64,000 bases of DNA from UBA8337 sp965658615 (GTDB lineage Bacteria; Pseudomonadota; Alphaproteobacteria; RS24). Of this stretch, positions 32,042 through 41,019 are shown in pieces; the first letter of the stretch is position 1; each line of letters starts with the position of its first letter. The stretch is taken from the NCBI GenBank assembly GCA_965658615.1, contig CBFHSX010000003.1:14649-78648 (forward strand), in the 5' to 3' direction. Both the position numbers and the translations under genes were made by a program. The notes beneath the pieces are model-generated. The model made no database searches, had not been told where the DNA came from, and saw nothing but the letters and a program-made list of their open reading frames with translations.

Positions 32042-33703
32042 TTAACCGTCAACCGACGGGGCTGCGGCTTCAGCTTCAGATTCGGCAGCGGCGGCAGCGG
32101 CCGCTTCGGCAGCCGCTTCAGCTTCAGCGGCGCGTTGTGCGTCCAACTCTTCCTGCGTAATCCATCCAGCGGCAACACGCGCCGCCATGATGAGGTTTTC
32201 CGCCTCATCAGCCGATACGTCAAAGCCGTCCAAAACACCCTCTTGGCGCACACGGCGGCGTTCAACCGTCTCGAACCAGCCGGTCAAATCATCTGTCACA
32301 CAACCGGCGAAATCCTCCAGCGATTTAATGTCGTTTTCGCCAAACCGCACCAGCATGGCCGGTGTGATGCCGTCCAAAGCGGCGAGGTCGTCAGCGACGC
32401 CCATTTCTTTGCGCTGCGCGTCAAGCTTTTCATTTTCACGATCCAAATAGTCGCGCGCACGGTTTTGAATTTCTTCCGCCGTATCGTCGTCAAAGCCCTC
32501 AATATAAGTGATCTCCTCAAGCGGCACAAAGGCCACTTCTTCGACCGTGGCAAAGCCCTCAGAAGCCAGCAATTGCGCGATCATCTCATCGACATCCAGC
32601 GCCGTCATGAACAAGCTCGTGCGCTCGGCAAACTCGGCCTGACGGCGTTCGCTTTCCTGCGCCTCGGTCATAATGTCAATATCCCAGCCGGTCAGCTGCG
32701 AGGCGAGGCGGACATTTTGCCCGCGGCGGCCAATGGCGAGGCTCAATTGCTCGTCCGGCACCACCACTTCAATGCGCTGCACATCCTCGTCCAGCACCAC
32801 TTTGGTCACCTCGGCCGGAGCCAGCGCATTAACGATGAAAGCCGCCGGGTCGGGTGACCACGGAATAATATCAACTTTTTCGCCCTGCAATTCATTGACC
32901 ACAGCCTGCACGCGACTGCCGCGCATACCGACACAGGCACCGACCGGATCAATGCCCGGATCATTGGAGATGACGCCGATTTTGGCGCGCGAGCCCGGGT
33001 CACGGGCCACGGCGCGCACTTCGATGACGCCGTCATAAATTTCCGGCACTTCCTGCATGAAAAGTTTTGCCATAAAGGCCGGGTCGGTGCGCGACAAGAT
33101 AACTTGCGGGCCGCGCTGTTCGCGACGCACATTTTGAATATAGGCGCGAATGCGATCGCCGGCGCGGAACACTTCGCGCGGGATCAGATTATCGCGGCGC
33201 ACCACAGCTTCCGAACGGCCCAAATCGAGCACGACATTGCCATATTCGACACGCTTGACGAGACCGTTAATCACCTCGCCGACGCGGTCTTTAAACTCTT
33301 CATATTGACGCTCGCGCTCGGCTTCGCGCACGCGCTGCACAATCACCTGCTTGGCGGCTTGCGTGGCGATACGACCAAATTCCACCGGCGGCAATTCATC
33401 AATAATTTCGTCACCCAATTGCGCTTCCGGGTTTTCGCGCTGCGCGATGGGCAGGGAAATTTCCAAATCGTCATTTTCGACCATCTCAACCACGGTCACG
33501 ACGCGCAGCAATTTGGTCTCGCCAGTCTTCGGATCAATATCGACGCGAATGTCATTTTCTTGACCATAACGCGCTTTCGCCGCTTTTTGGATCGCATCGG
33601 CCATGGCCGAGAGGACAATCTCCACCTCAATGCCTTTTTCGCGCGCCACCGCATCGGCGATTTGCAAAAGTTCCAGCTTATTTGCACTAATTCCGGTTGC
33701 CAT
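32042..33703 (-). CDS. nusA: Transcription termination/antitermination protein NusA
   Basis: 553 residues. The N-terminal RNA-polymerase-binding domain (1-125), S1 domain (about 130-200, GLVKRVEYGNVVLDLG), and KH1/KH2 domains (GACVGMRGSRVQAVVNEL, LSLAIGRRGQNVRLA) are present. Acidic helix-hairpin-helix repeats and an Ala/Glu-rich tail follow. NusA modulates pausing, intrinsic termination and rRNA antitermination. The rimP leader ahead of it carries an intrinsic-terminator-like hairpin that NusA might sense. Confidence 0.98.
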   Translation of the reverse strand: MATGISANKLELLQIADAVAREKGIEVEIVLSAMADAIQKAAKARYGQENDIRVDIDPKTGETKLLRVVTVVEMVENDDLEISLPIAQRENPEAQLGDEIIDELPPVEFGRIATQAAKQVIVQRVREAERERQYEEFKDRVGEVINGLVKRVEYGNVVLDLGRSEAVVRRDNLIPREVFRAGDRIRAYIQNVRREQRGPQVILSRTDPAFMAKLFMQEVPEIYDGVIEVRAVARDPGSRAKIGVISNDPGIDPVGACVGMRGSRVQAVVNELQGEKVDIIPWSPDPAAFIVNALAPAEVTKVVLDEDVQRIEVVVPDEQLSLAIGRRGQNVRLASQLTGWDIDIMTEAQESERRQAEFAERTSLFMTALDVDEMIAQLLASEGFATVEEVAFVPLEEITYIEGFDDDTAEEIQNRARDYLDRENEKLDAQRKEMGVADDLAALDGITPAMLVRFGENDIKSLEDFAGCVTDDLTGWFETVERRRVRQEGVLDGFDVSADEAENLIMAARVAAGWITQEELDAQRAAEAEAAAEAAAAAAAESEAEAAAPSVDG

Positions 33704-33746
33704 TTTTCTCTCCTAAAAGACGAAAGCCTTGCCGCTTTCGTTAATC

Positions 33747-34316
33747 CTATTTTCCTTTGGCGGCGCGCAGGCTCTGCGTCAGCGCCGTATCATCAGGCAC
33801 TAAACGCGCCTCGGCAATATTGCCGATCTCAAATCCCAATATCTGCGGTTCGTCAAACCCGTCCAAGGCCACCTGCAACAGCGCCTCGCCATCTGCAAAA
33901 CCCTGCACCAGACCGCGGAAACGGCGCTGGCCGTCAACCCCCTCGCGCAAGCCAAGCTTGGCTTCATGGCCGGCCCAACGTTCAAAATCGACCGGTCTTG
34001 TCAGCGGCCGCGCCACGCCGGGCGAGGAGACCTCCAGCGCATAAGCACCGGCAATCGGGTTTTCGACATCCATCATATCCGACACGGCGTGACTAATGGC
34101 TTCGCATTCTTCAATCCGCAAGCCTGCTTCTTTGTTTTCGGCCATGATTTGCAGCACCATTTTGCCGTCATCGCCAGTCATGCGAATACGCAGCAGCGAA
34201 AAGCCGAGGCTATCGACCAAGGGCGCCACCAAATCCAGCATCGGGCGCGCCGGACCGGGCGCAACCAAATGCGCGCAATCGGCAAAAGCCGTTTCGTGAT
34301 GTGTGTCTTGCGACAT
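33747..34316 (-). CDS. rimP: Ribosome maturation factor RimP
   Basis: 189 residues from ATG 34316 (MSQDTHHE) after GGAG; the open frame upstream crosses the leader hairpin and promoter and is not used. The N-terminal alpha/beta domain has LLRIRMTGDDGKMVLQIMAE and IEECEAISHAVSDMMDVENP. The signature YALEVSSPGVARPLTRPVDF and a C-terminal SH3-like domain follow. It acts in 30S maturation. First gene of the large rimP-nusA-...-pnp operon. Confidence 0.96.
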   Translation of the reverse strand: MSQDTHHETAFADCAHLVAPGPARPMLDLVAPLVDSLGFSLLRIRMTGDDGKMVLQIMAENKEAGLRIEECEAISHAVSDMMDVENPIAGAYALEVSSPGVARPLTRPVDFERWAGHEAKLGLREGVDGQRRFRGLVQGFADGEALLQVALDGFDEPQILGFEIGNIAEARLVPDDTALTQSLRAAKGK

Positions 34317-34354
34317 GTCCACTCCAATCGCCGCTTGCATGCGTTTCGGGCATG

Positions 34355-34380
34355 AAAAAAAGCGGGTCCGTTTCCGGCGC
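34355..34380 (-). terminator. Terminator-like hairpin in the rimP-nusA leader (putative attenuator)
   Basis: On the minus strand GCGCCG and CGG-(ACC)-CGC form a 6-bp stem with a 3-nt bulge and a GAAA tetraloop, followed at once by seven U residues (34361-34355). It lies between the promoter (34415-34442) and the rimP start (34316), at about +28 to +53 of the transcript. Confidence 0.55.
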
Positions 34381-34414
34381 CCCACTTTACAAAAAAGCAG
34401 CTTTATTGGCCTGC

Positions 34415-34442
34415 ACTATAGCGATTTTGGCGCGACTGGCAA
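34415..34442 (-). promoter_or_regulatory. rimP-nusA-infB operon promoter
   Basis: On the minus strand TTGCCA (34442-34437), a 16-bp spacer and TATAGT (34420-34415). The -35 lies just before the trmB 3' end, giving a leader of about 92 nt. Confidence 0.6.
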
Positions 34443-34450
34443 GGGCTCAA

Positions 34451-35179
34451 TTACAGCCTGCCGGGCTCCGACCTGGCGCGTCGGATAAAGCGCAAATAGC
34501 CGGGCACGCGACCGGCTTTGACGGCTTTCGTCTCATAGCGTGTGCCGGGCCAACCGGCGGGCGGGTTTTGCCAATCCGTCACCATTTGCGCCTGCCATTC
34601 AAAGCCGCCATGCGCCTTGATATGCATCAGCGTCCAATCGAGATAATCGGCAATATCGCTGGCCACCAAAAACCCGGCCCCCGGCTTCAGCACACGGAAC
34701 AGCTGGTCGAGATTTTCAGGGCTGATGAAGCGGCGCTTATTGTGCCGTTTTTTCGGCCATGGGTCGGGGTAAAGAAGATAGGCCTGATCGAGGCAGCTAT
34801 CGGGCAGGGCGGCCAATACATCGCGCGCATCATCATTATGCACGGCGACATTGGTGAGATTATTTTCCGCGATCTCAATCAACAATTTGGCGACGCCATT
34901 GAGAAACGGTTCGCAGCCGATAAAGCCGGTGCCCGGTTCGGCTTTGGCGCGCGCCGCCAAATGCTCGCCGCCGCCAAAACCCACTTCTAAGGTATATTTT
35001 TCATGAGGCGCGGCAAACCAATCCGCCGGCGCGGCGGCGGTCTCAAAATCCGGTTGCAGCTTTGGCAATAAATCATCGACCAGCTTTTGCTGGCGCGGGT
35101 GCAATTTATGGCCCTGGCGGCGACCATAAATAATGCGCTTATTGCGCCGCATCTCCCCGGCTTCGGGCTTGTCAGGCAT
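34451..35179 (-). CDS. trmB: tRNA (guanine-N7)-methyltransferase TrmB
   Basis: 242 residues. SAM-binding motif LEVGFGGGEHLAARA, the TrmB signature LLYPDPWPKKRHNKRRF and the C-terminal GTRYETKAVKAGR are all present. It methylates G46 in the tRNA variable loop. An Arg/Lys-rich N-terminus (MRRNKRIIYGRRQGHKL) is normal for the family. It starts 5 bp after the metK stop, and its end is followed within 10 bp by the rimP promoter. Confidence 0.97.
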   Translation of the reverse strand: MPDKPEAGEMRRNKRIIYGRRQGHKLHPRQQKLVDDLLPKLQPDFETAAAPADWFAAPHEKYTLEVGFGGGEHLAARAKAEPGTGFIGCEPFLNGVAKLLIEIAENNLTNVAVHNDDARDVLAALPDSCLDQAYLLYPDPWPKKRHNKRRFISPENLDQLFRVLKPGAGFLVASDIADYLDWTLMHIKAHGGFEWQAQMVTDWQNPPAGWPGTRYETKAVKAGRVPGYLRFIRRARSEPGRL

Positions 35180-35184
35180 GGAAA

Positions 35185-36354
35185 TTAAAGCGCCGCCTTA
35201 ATGGCTTCGGCCAAATCCGTGCGCTCCCATGAAAAGCCGCCATCGGCTTCCGGCGCGCGGCCGAAATGGCCATAGGCCGCCGTGCGCGCATAAATCGGCT
35301 TATTCAGACCCAAATGCTCGCGTATCCCGCGCGGGCTCAAATCCATCACTTGCGCCAGCGCCTGTTCCAGCGCCGCAGCATCGGCTTCGCCCGTGCCATG
35401 CGTGTCGACATAAATCGACAAGGGCTGCGACACGCCAATGGCATAGGATAGCTGGATGGTGCAACGCTCGGCCAGACCGGCGGCAACGACATTTTTTGCC
35501 AAATAGCGCGAGGCGTAAGCGGCTGAACGGTCAACCTTGGTCGGGTCTTTGCCGGAAAACGCACCGCCACCATGCGGCGCTGCGCCACCATATGTATCGA
35601 CAATGATTTTGCGACCGGTCAGACCGGCATCGCCATCCGGGCCCCCAATGACAAATGTGCCGGTCGGATTGACGTAAAATTTTTCTTCCGGGCACATCCA
35701 GCCATCCGGCAGGACACCCTCAACAAACGGGCGCACCATTTCGCGCACATCGTCTTGGCTCAAGCCTTCAGCGTGCTGGGTCGAGACGACGACAGAAGTG
35801 GCGCCGACGGGCTTGCCGTTTTCATAGGCCAGCGTGACTTGGCTTTTGCTGTCCGGGGCAAAGCCTTCAACCGCGCCGGATTTACGCGCCGCGGCCATAT
35901 CAGCCAGAATTTTATGCGAAAAGGCGATCGGTGCCGGCATAAGCTCCGGCGTCTCGCGGCACGCATAGCCGAACATAATGCCTTGGTCGCCCGCACCCTC
36001 GTCTTTATTGCCGCCATCGGCATCAACGCCTTGCGCAATATGCGCCGATTGCGCGTGCACGCGCACCTGTACTTCGGCATTTTGCCAATGGAACCCGTCT
36101 TGCTCATAACCGATATCCTTGACCGCCTCGCGGGCAATGGCTTCCATTTCTTCGGGCGATACCAGCCCCTCGGGACGCACTTCACCGGCCATGACAATGA
36201 GATTGGTCGTTGTCAGCGTTTCCACCGCGACCCGCGCATCGGCTTGGCGGGCCAAAAACGCATCCAGAATAGAATCCGAAATGCGGTCGCAAACCTTATC
36301 CGGGTGGCCTTCAGAAACGGATTCGGAGGTGAACTCATAGGTGGCACGGGTCAT
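35185..36354 (-). CDS. metK: S-adenosylmethionine synthetase
   Basis: 389 residues, normal length. Motifs: TSESVSEGHPDKVCD at the N-terminus, GAGDQGIMFGYA, and the phosphate loop GGGAFSGKDPTKVDRS. It makes SAM from methionine and ATP in the cytoplasm. Adjacent trmB uses SAM. Its leader contains a perfect 8-bp hairpin (36372-36395) directly ahead of the AGGA ribosome binding sequence. It is preceded by a XRE regulator gene, an order conserved in rhizobia. Confidence 0.98.
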   Translation of the reverse strand: MTRATYEFTSESVSEGHPDKVCDRISDSILDAFLARQADARVAVETLTTTNLIVMAGEVRPEGLVSPEEMEAIAREAVKDIGYEQDGFHWQNAEVQVRVHAQSAHIAQGVDADGGNKDEGAGDQGIMFGYACRETPELMPAPIAFSHKILADMAAARKSGAVEGFAPDSKSQVTLAYENGKPVGATSVVVSTQHAEGLSQDDVREMVRPFVEGVLPDGWMCPEEKFYVNPTGTFVIGGPDGDAGLTGRKIIVDTYGGAAPHGGGAFSGKDPTKVDRSAAYASRYLAKNVVAAGLAERCTIQLSYAIGVSQPLSIYVDTHGTGEADAAALEQALAQVMDLSPRGIREHLGLNKPIYARTAAYGHFGRAPEADGGFSWERTDLAEAIKAAL

Positions 36355-36371
36355 GATATATTCCTCATATA

Positions 36372-36395
36372 AAGATTGCTTTATGTCGCAATCTT
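36372..36395 (-). promoter_or_regulatory. Perfect hairpin in the metK leader
   Basis: AAGATTGC (36372-36379) and GCAATCTT (36388-36395) form an 8-bp stem with an 8-nt loop (GACAUAAA in the metK mRNA sense), ending 17 bp before the metK ATG. I could not fit it to SAM-II, SAM-V or SAM/SAH riboswitch consensus. It could equally be an operator for the neighbouring XRE protein. Confidence 0.6.
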
Positions 36396-36423
36396 AACCG
36401 CCGTCGTCAAGTCCGGAAATTGA

Positions 36424-36843
36424 CTATTTTTCATCCACCGCCATTTTGGCAATACCATTGACCATGGCCAATAATTGCCGCCGCATATCGTCATCCTCAA
36501 TGCGCAAGAAAGCCTGATTGAGCTCCACCCCCTCGCCGGAGCTGACGAAATCGAGAAACGGCGTCACCGCCGTTTCCTCCTGCATGCCATCGAGACTGAT
36601 ACCACGATCGGGATTATCCAGCCCGTCATAGAAATAAGAGACAGGTACGCGCAGCGCAATTGCCAGCTCCAAAAGACGCCCGGCCGAAACGCGGTTGGTG
36701 CCTTTTTCATATTTCTGGATTTGCTGGAAGGTGACGCCGAGGCGGGCCGAGAGTTTCTCTTGGCTCATATTGAGCATGAGCCGCCGCATACGCACCCGCG
36801 CGCCAATATAGCTGTCAATAGAATGGTGTTTCGTTCTGGGCAT
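36424..36843 (-). CDS. XRE-family helix-turn-helix transcriptional regulator
   Basis: 139 residues. A Cro/C1-type HTH (about 12-66, VRMRRLMLNMSQEKLSARLGVTFQQIQKYEKGTNRVSAGRL) is followed by a 70-residue C-terminal region with acidic and hydrophobic helices and no ligand domain that I recognise. It resembles the small SinR-like regulators conserved next to metK in alphaproteobacteria. Its targets are unknown; the metK leader palindrome 29 bp downstream is a candidate. The gap to lnt upstream is 42 bp. Confidence 0.9.
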   Translation of the reverse strand: MPRTKHHSIDSYIGARVRMRRLMLNMSQEKLSARLGVTFQQIQKYEKGTNRVSAGRLLELAIALRVPVSYFYDGLDNPDRGISLDGMQEETAVTPFLDFVSSGEGVELNQAFLRIEDDDMRRQLLAMVNGIAKMAVDEK

Positions 36844-36885
36844 ATCGTCGTCCGTTGTTTTTATTGTCGACGAAAAAATAATGCC

Positions 36886-38448
36886 TTAGCCTTGCCGGTG
36901 GTGCAACCGCTTTCGCCGATGCTGCAAGAGTAAAGCCACAATCACCAGCCCATAAAGCACCCCAAAAACCGTATCGCCAAATCGCGCATAGAGCGTCGGC
37001 GGCAGCGCGCCGGGCAAGCGCAGGCTCAGACTGCCGGCCTCGCCAAGCGCAAGACTGTCGAGCCGACGCCCGCGCGCATCATAGCCGACCGAAATACCGG
37101 TATTGGCGCTGCGCAAAAACGGCAAGCCCTGTTCAATGGCACGCAGCCGCGCAATGGCCAAATGCTGGTGCGGGCCGATGGAGCGCCCGAACCAGGCATC
37201 ATTTGTAATATTGACCAAAACTGCAGGCCTTGGGTCGGCCGCCGAGAGATAGGGGAAAATCGCCTCATAGCAAATCAGTACGGCCATTTGCGGCAGGCGC
37301 GCAGCGCTTAAGCGCGCATGCGGCGGGCCCGGCGTATAGCCGCCACGCAATTGCGTCAATTGCCTGAACCCGATGGCCTCAAGCCATTTTTGCAATGGCA
37401 AATATTCACCAAAGGGCACAAGATGGTGTTTATCGCTGCGCGCCAAAAGCGCGCCATCGCCGGAAAACAACATGGCGCTGTTAAAATAATCCGTGCCCGC
37501 CGCGCCCTGATCACGCCGGATCGAACCGGCCAGCAAATAAGGCGCGCGCGTCTCGGCCGGATAGAGCGCGCGCAGACGCTCGCCAAAACCCGTGCCCTCA
37601 TCAAGTAAAGCGGGCAGGGCTGTTTCCGGCCAAATAATCAAATCCGCATCGGGGGTTTGCGACAGCGCCAATCCTGTCAGGCGAAAGGTTCTTTCAATAT
37701 TTTCGGCGCGGTGTTGCGGTGCCCATTTTTCGATTTGCGGGATATTCGGCTGCACAAGAATGACCCGCGTGTCGAGAAGCGGCGGGGTCGCCAGACCATG
37801 CAAATGCAGCAGCGAAACAAGACACGCCAAAACCGGCAGGGCCAGACCGACAAGCCGGGCTTTTGGATCGGCCACAGCCAGCAGCAATGCGCTGATAAGC
37901 GCCACCAATCCCAGACCATGCACCCCTAAATAAGCCACGGGCTGGGCCAAATACAGCCAGCTCGCCCAGCCCATGACCGGCAGGTTCCACGGCAGACCGG
38001 TCAATATTGTGCTGCGCAAATAAGCCAGCCCCGCCAGACACAAGGCCAGCAAAAGCGCCGCGCTGACCGGCCCCAAAGCAAACCGCTTTGTGCCGCGATA
38101 CGCCGCCAGACCGGCCACCGCGACAAAGAGGGCCAAGCCGGCCGGCAAGAGCGTGATGGCGAAAGGCAGCAGCCACAGGAATTTTTCTGCATCGACAAAA
38201 AACGCCTCGCCCATCCAAATAAAGCCGGTGAAAAATTGCCCAAAACCAAACAGCCAGCCGCAGCGAAACGCTGCCTTGTCGCTTGCGGCGCGCTGCAGCA
38301 TGGTAAAGAACACCGCATAAGAAAGATAAAAGACGGGAAGTATGAAAAACGGCGCAAAGCTCAGTGGCAAGACCGCCCCGGCCAGCAGCGCGGCCCAAGC
38401 CGGATGCGCCTCAAGCCACCCTTTTACCAGCTGTGCCCCGCGCCGCAT
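36886..38448 (-). CDS. lnt: Apolipoprotein N-acyltransferase
   Basis: 520 residues. Several membrane helices (about 15-210) precede a nitrilase-like periplasmic domain with the catalytic triad Glu275 (IIWPETALP), Lys340 (RSDKHHLVPFGEYLP) and Cys393 (VLICYEAIFPYL), and a final membrane helix near 490-510. It adds the third acyl chain to the N-terminal cysteine of lipoproteins in the inner membrane. It follows corC by 6 bp, the usual corC-lnt pairing. Confidence 0.97.
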   Translation of the reverse strand: MRRGAQLVKGWLEAHPAWAALLAGAVLPLSFAPFFILPVFYLSYAVFFTMLQRAASDKAAFRCGWLFGFGQFFTGFIWMGEAFFVDAEKFLWLLPFAITLLPAGLALFVAVAGLAAYRGTKRFALGPVSAALLLALCLAGLAYLRSTILTGLPWNLPVMGWASWLYLAQPVAYLGVHGLGLVALISALLLAVADPKARLVGLALPVLACLVSLLHLHGLATPPLLDTRVILVQPNIPQIEKWAPQHRAENIERTFRLTGLALSQTPDADLIIWPETALPALLDEGTGFGERLRALYPAETRAPYLLAGSIRRDQGAAGTDYFNSAMLFSGDGALLARSDKHHLVPFGEYLPLQKWLEAIGFRQLTQLRGGYTPGPPHARLSAARLPQMAVLICYEAIFPYLSAADPRPAVLVNITNDAWFGRSIGPHQHLAIARLRAIEQGLPFLRSANTGISVGYDARGRRLDSLALGEAGSLSLRLPGALPPTLYARFGDTVFGVLYGLVIVALLLQHRRKRLHHRQG

Positions 38449-38454
38449 ATTGCG

Positions 38455-39327
38455 CTATCCGGCCGGTTGTCCGCTCAAGCGCACATCCAGCGCCTTGATG
38501 CGGCGCGCATCGCCATCGCGAATGATAAATGCCAATTGCCGCCCATCGGGCATGTCGGAGCTGATGCGTTCTCCACGCTCGGGCACGCGCCCGGCAAGCG
38601 CAAACACCAGACCGCCCAAAGTATCAATATCGTCAATATCCTCAACTGCGGGCAGCGGGGCGGCCAGCGCGGTTTGCAATTCACCGAGCGGCAGGCGCGC
38701 ATTGGCGCGCCAATGGCCGGGCGCGATATCCTTCAGCAGCACTTCTTCTTCATCATGCTCGTCTTCAATCTCGCCGACAATTTCCTCGATCAAATCCTCA
38801 ATCGTCACCAGCCCGTCCGTGCCGCCATATTCGTCAATCACCAGCGCCATATGGCTGCGTGTCGCCTGCATTTTGACCAGCAACTCCATGGCCGGCATGG
38901 AGGGCGGCACAAATAAGACCGGGCGCAGCAGCGCGGTCAGCTCAATCGCCGCCACCGCGTCATTTTCGTGCAGCGCGCCGAGCACATCTTTTACATGCAC
39001 CATGCCCATGGGCTGGTCCAGCGTGTCGCGAAAGACCGGCATGCGCGAATGGCCGCAAGCGGTGAAGCGCGCCAGCAAATCGGCGGCGGCAATATCGACA
39101 TCGACCGCCTCAATATCGGCGCGCGGTACCATGACATCATCGAGCCGCACATCGCGAAAGCCCAAAAGGTTTTTCAGCATGTCGCGTTCTTCGAGCGAGA
39201 AATCCTCGGTCCCGCCCGGCGTCTCGTCCAGCACGTCTTCAATGCTTTCGCGCAAAGAGGCCTCGCCGCCGCCAAATAAGCGCCGCGTCAGACCGCTCCA
39301 AAAACCATTGGGTGAGGATGCACTCAT
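38455..39327 (-). CDS. corC: CBS-domain protein of the CorC/HlyC family
   Basis: 290 residues, soluble. Two CBS domains (about 60-185; VMVPRADIEAVDVD, GHSRMPVFRDTLD, HMALVIDEYGGTDGLVTIEDLIEEIVGEIEDEHD) are followed by a CorC_HlyC transporter-associated domain (about 205-285). Related proteins affect magnesium and cobalt efflux or, in YbeX, ribosome quality together with YbeY. Its start overlaps the ybeY stop (ATGA), supporting a link with RNA metabolism. Confidence 0.94.
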   Translation of the reverse strand: MSASSPNGFWSGLTRRLFGGGEASLRESIEDVLDETPGGTEDFSLEERDMLKNLLGFRDVRLDDVMVPRADIEAVDVDIAAADLLARFTACGHSRMPVFRDTLDQPMGMVHVKDVLGALHENDAVAAIELTALLRPVLFVPPSMPAMELLVKMQATRSHMALVIDEYGGTDGLVTIEDLIEEIVGEIEDEHDEEEVLLKDIAPGHWRANARLPLGELQTALAAPLPAVEDIDDIDTLGGLVFALAGRVPERGERISSDMPDGRQLAFIIRDGDARRIKALDVRLSGQPAG

Positions 39328-39905
39328 TGAGCGTCCCCCGCATCTGTTGCGGGCGCCGCATAAGGGTCATCCAGACCGGCCGCCCGTAACAGCTCGCTTT
39401 CCAGCCCCTCCATGCGCGCCGCTTCTGCGTCCTGCATATGGTCATGGCCCAATAAGTGCAGCAAACCATGGGTCAGGAGATGTAGCGCATGCGCGGTCAG
39501 CGATTTGCCGCCCTCATGCGCCTCGCGTGCCAATGTGTCGAAAGACATGACAATATCGCCCAGCATAGACCCCGGCAAAAGCGCGGCCGGCAAGTCATCA
39601 GCAGATGGCGTCAAATCCATGGCCGGGAAACTCAGCACATTGGTCGGGCCTGTCTTGTCGCGATAGGTCTCATTGAGTTGCGCCAAAAGCGCATCGTCAC
39701 CCAGCACCAGACTGATCTCGACCGGCGGCAGTCCGAGCGCCTGCGCCAGATAAGCCGCATGGGCTTCAATATCGGCGATAAAGGGCTGCCAATCAGCCGC
39801 GCGCATATCAATATCGAGGGTCACGCCCGCTTGCGGCCCGCTCGGCTCTTGCAGTGAGCCCGGACTGTCAGGCTCCGCATCATCGGCGAATAGGGGGTCA
39901 GTCAT
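39324..39905 (-). CDS. ybeY: Endoribonuclease YbeY
   Basis: 193 residues from ATG 39905, overlapping the phoH stop by 8 bp; the longer open frame reads through phoH and is spurious. The zinc site HGLLHLLGHDH is intact, with upstream TGPTNVLSFPAMD and GDIVMSFDTLAREA. The N-terminus is extended and acidic. It is a single-strand-specific RNase used in 16S 3' maturation and 70S quality control. Clustered with phoH and corC as in most bacteria. Confidence 0.96.
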   Translation of the reverse strand: MTDPLFADDAEPDSPGSLQEPSGPQAGVTLDIDMRAADWQPFIADIEAHAAYLAQALGLPPVEISLVLGDDALLAQLNETYRDKTGPTNVLSFPAMDLTPSADDLPAALLPGSMLGDIVMSFDTLAREAHEGGKSLTAHALHLLTHGLLHLLGHDHMQDAEAARMEGLESELLRAAGLDDPYAAPATDAGDAQ

Positions 39906-41019
39906 TTTTATCCTCATCCGCCGCAATATCGACGACCGGCTTGGCCGGTTTTTTGTCGCGCGGCTTACCCTGCTGCGGCAATTGTGCGTCGCGCTTATTA
40001 TAAGCTTTGACGATGCGGGTGACCAAATCATGGCGCACCACATCCTCCTCGGTGAAATGGACAATCTCGACGCCCTTGATTTTCGGCAGGATTTCCAGCG
40101 CATCCTTGAGGCCCGATTTGGCGCCAAAGGGCAGGTCAATCTGGCTCGGATCGCCGGTGATGACCATGCGCGAATTTTCGCCCATACGGGTCAAAAACAT
40201 TTTCATCTGCATGGGCGTCGCGTTTTGGCTTTCATCAAGAATGACAAAACTATTCGACAGAGTGCGACCACGCATGAAAGCCAAGGGCGCGATTTCAATC
40301 TCGCCGCTCTCCAAAGAGCGCGTCACTTGCTGGCCCGGCAGCATATCGTAAAGCGCGTCATAAAGCGGGCGCAAATAGGGGTCGACCTTGTCGCGCATAT
40401 CGCCCGGCAAAAAGCCCAAGCTCTCGCCCGCCTCGACCGCAGGGCGCGACAGGATGATACGGTCGACCTGGCCGTCAACCAACATGGCGGCTGCGGCGGC
40501 GACCGCCAAATAGGTTTTGCCCGTGCCGGCCGGGCCGGTGCCGACAACCAGCTCGTGATTGAGCAGCGCATTAATATATGTCGCTTGTGTCGGTGAGCGC
40601 GGCAGCACTTCACGCCGATGCGTGCGCAAGGAGGGTTGACCGGCGGTTTTTTTACCGCCCGATTTGCCGTTTACCTTACTGCCTGCTTTGCCCGTCGCCT
40701 TGCCATTGCCGACCGGCGCCTCATCCGGCGGGCTGAGGCTCATACGCAGCGCCCCGTCAACATCGCCGCCGGTCACTTCAGCCCCGCGTTCCAAATGATG
40801 ATACAGGGTCGCCAGCACCCGTTCGGCGCGCGCGCAGCCTGCTTCGTCACCGGAGACAAAAACCTGATTGCCGCGATTGGCCAGCGACACATCCAGCGTT
40901 TGTTCAATACGCGCGAGATGCTTGCCATGCTCGCCATAAAGCTCGGGCAGTAAGCGATTATTGTCAAATTCGATGACACGCTGCGCCTGCGCGCTTTCGT
41001 GTTTACCGGGGCCGCTCAA
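39898..41019 (-). CDS. phoH: PhoH-like ATPase
   Basis: 373 residues if started at TTG 41019, which sits 7 nt behind a perfect AAAAGGAG; the frame is open to 41115, but there is no ATG in the N-terminal region. An N-terminal KH-like region (IEFDNNRLLPELYGEHGKHLARIEQ) and a Lys/Gly-rich linker precede the ATPase domain, with Walker A GTGPAGTGKTYLA and Walker B SFVILDESQNATPMQMKMFLTRMG. Predicted RNA helicase or nuclease partner, encoded beside ybeY. Confidence 0.93.
   Translation of the reverse strand: MSGPGKHESAQAQRVIEFDNNRLLPELYGEHGKHLARIEQTLDVSLANRGNQVFVSGDEAGCARAERVLATLYHHLERGAEVTGGDVDGALRMSLSPPDEAPVGNGKATGKAGSKVNGKSGGKKTAGQPSLRTHRREVLPRSPTQATYINALLNHELVVGTGPAGTGKTYLAVAAAAAMLVDGQVDRIILSRPAVEAGESLGFLPGDMRDKVDPYLRPLYDALYDMLPGQQVTRSLESGEIEIAPLAFMRGRTLSNSFVILDESQNATPMQMKMFLTRMGENSRMVITGDPSQIDLPFGAKSGLKDALEILPKIKGVEIVHFTEEDVVRHDLVTRIVKAYNKRDAQLPQQGKPRDKKPAKPVVDIAADEDKND

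Noticed and set aside
36355..36420. SAM-II, SAM-V or SAM/SAH riboswitch ahead of metK
   Set aside because: Only a simple hairpin is visible and conserved pseudoknot sequences were not recognised; a covariance-model search would be decisive.
38342..39550. 402-residue plus-strand frame across corC and lnt ends
   Set aside because: Ser-rich low-complexity translation of the antisense strand of conserved genes; no ribosome binding site.
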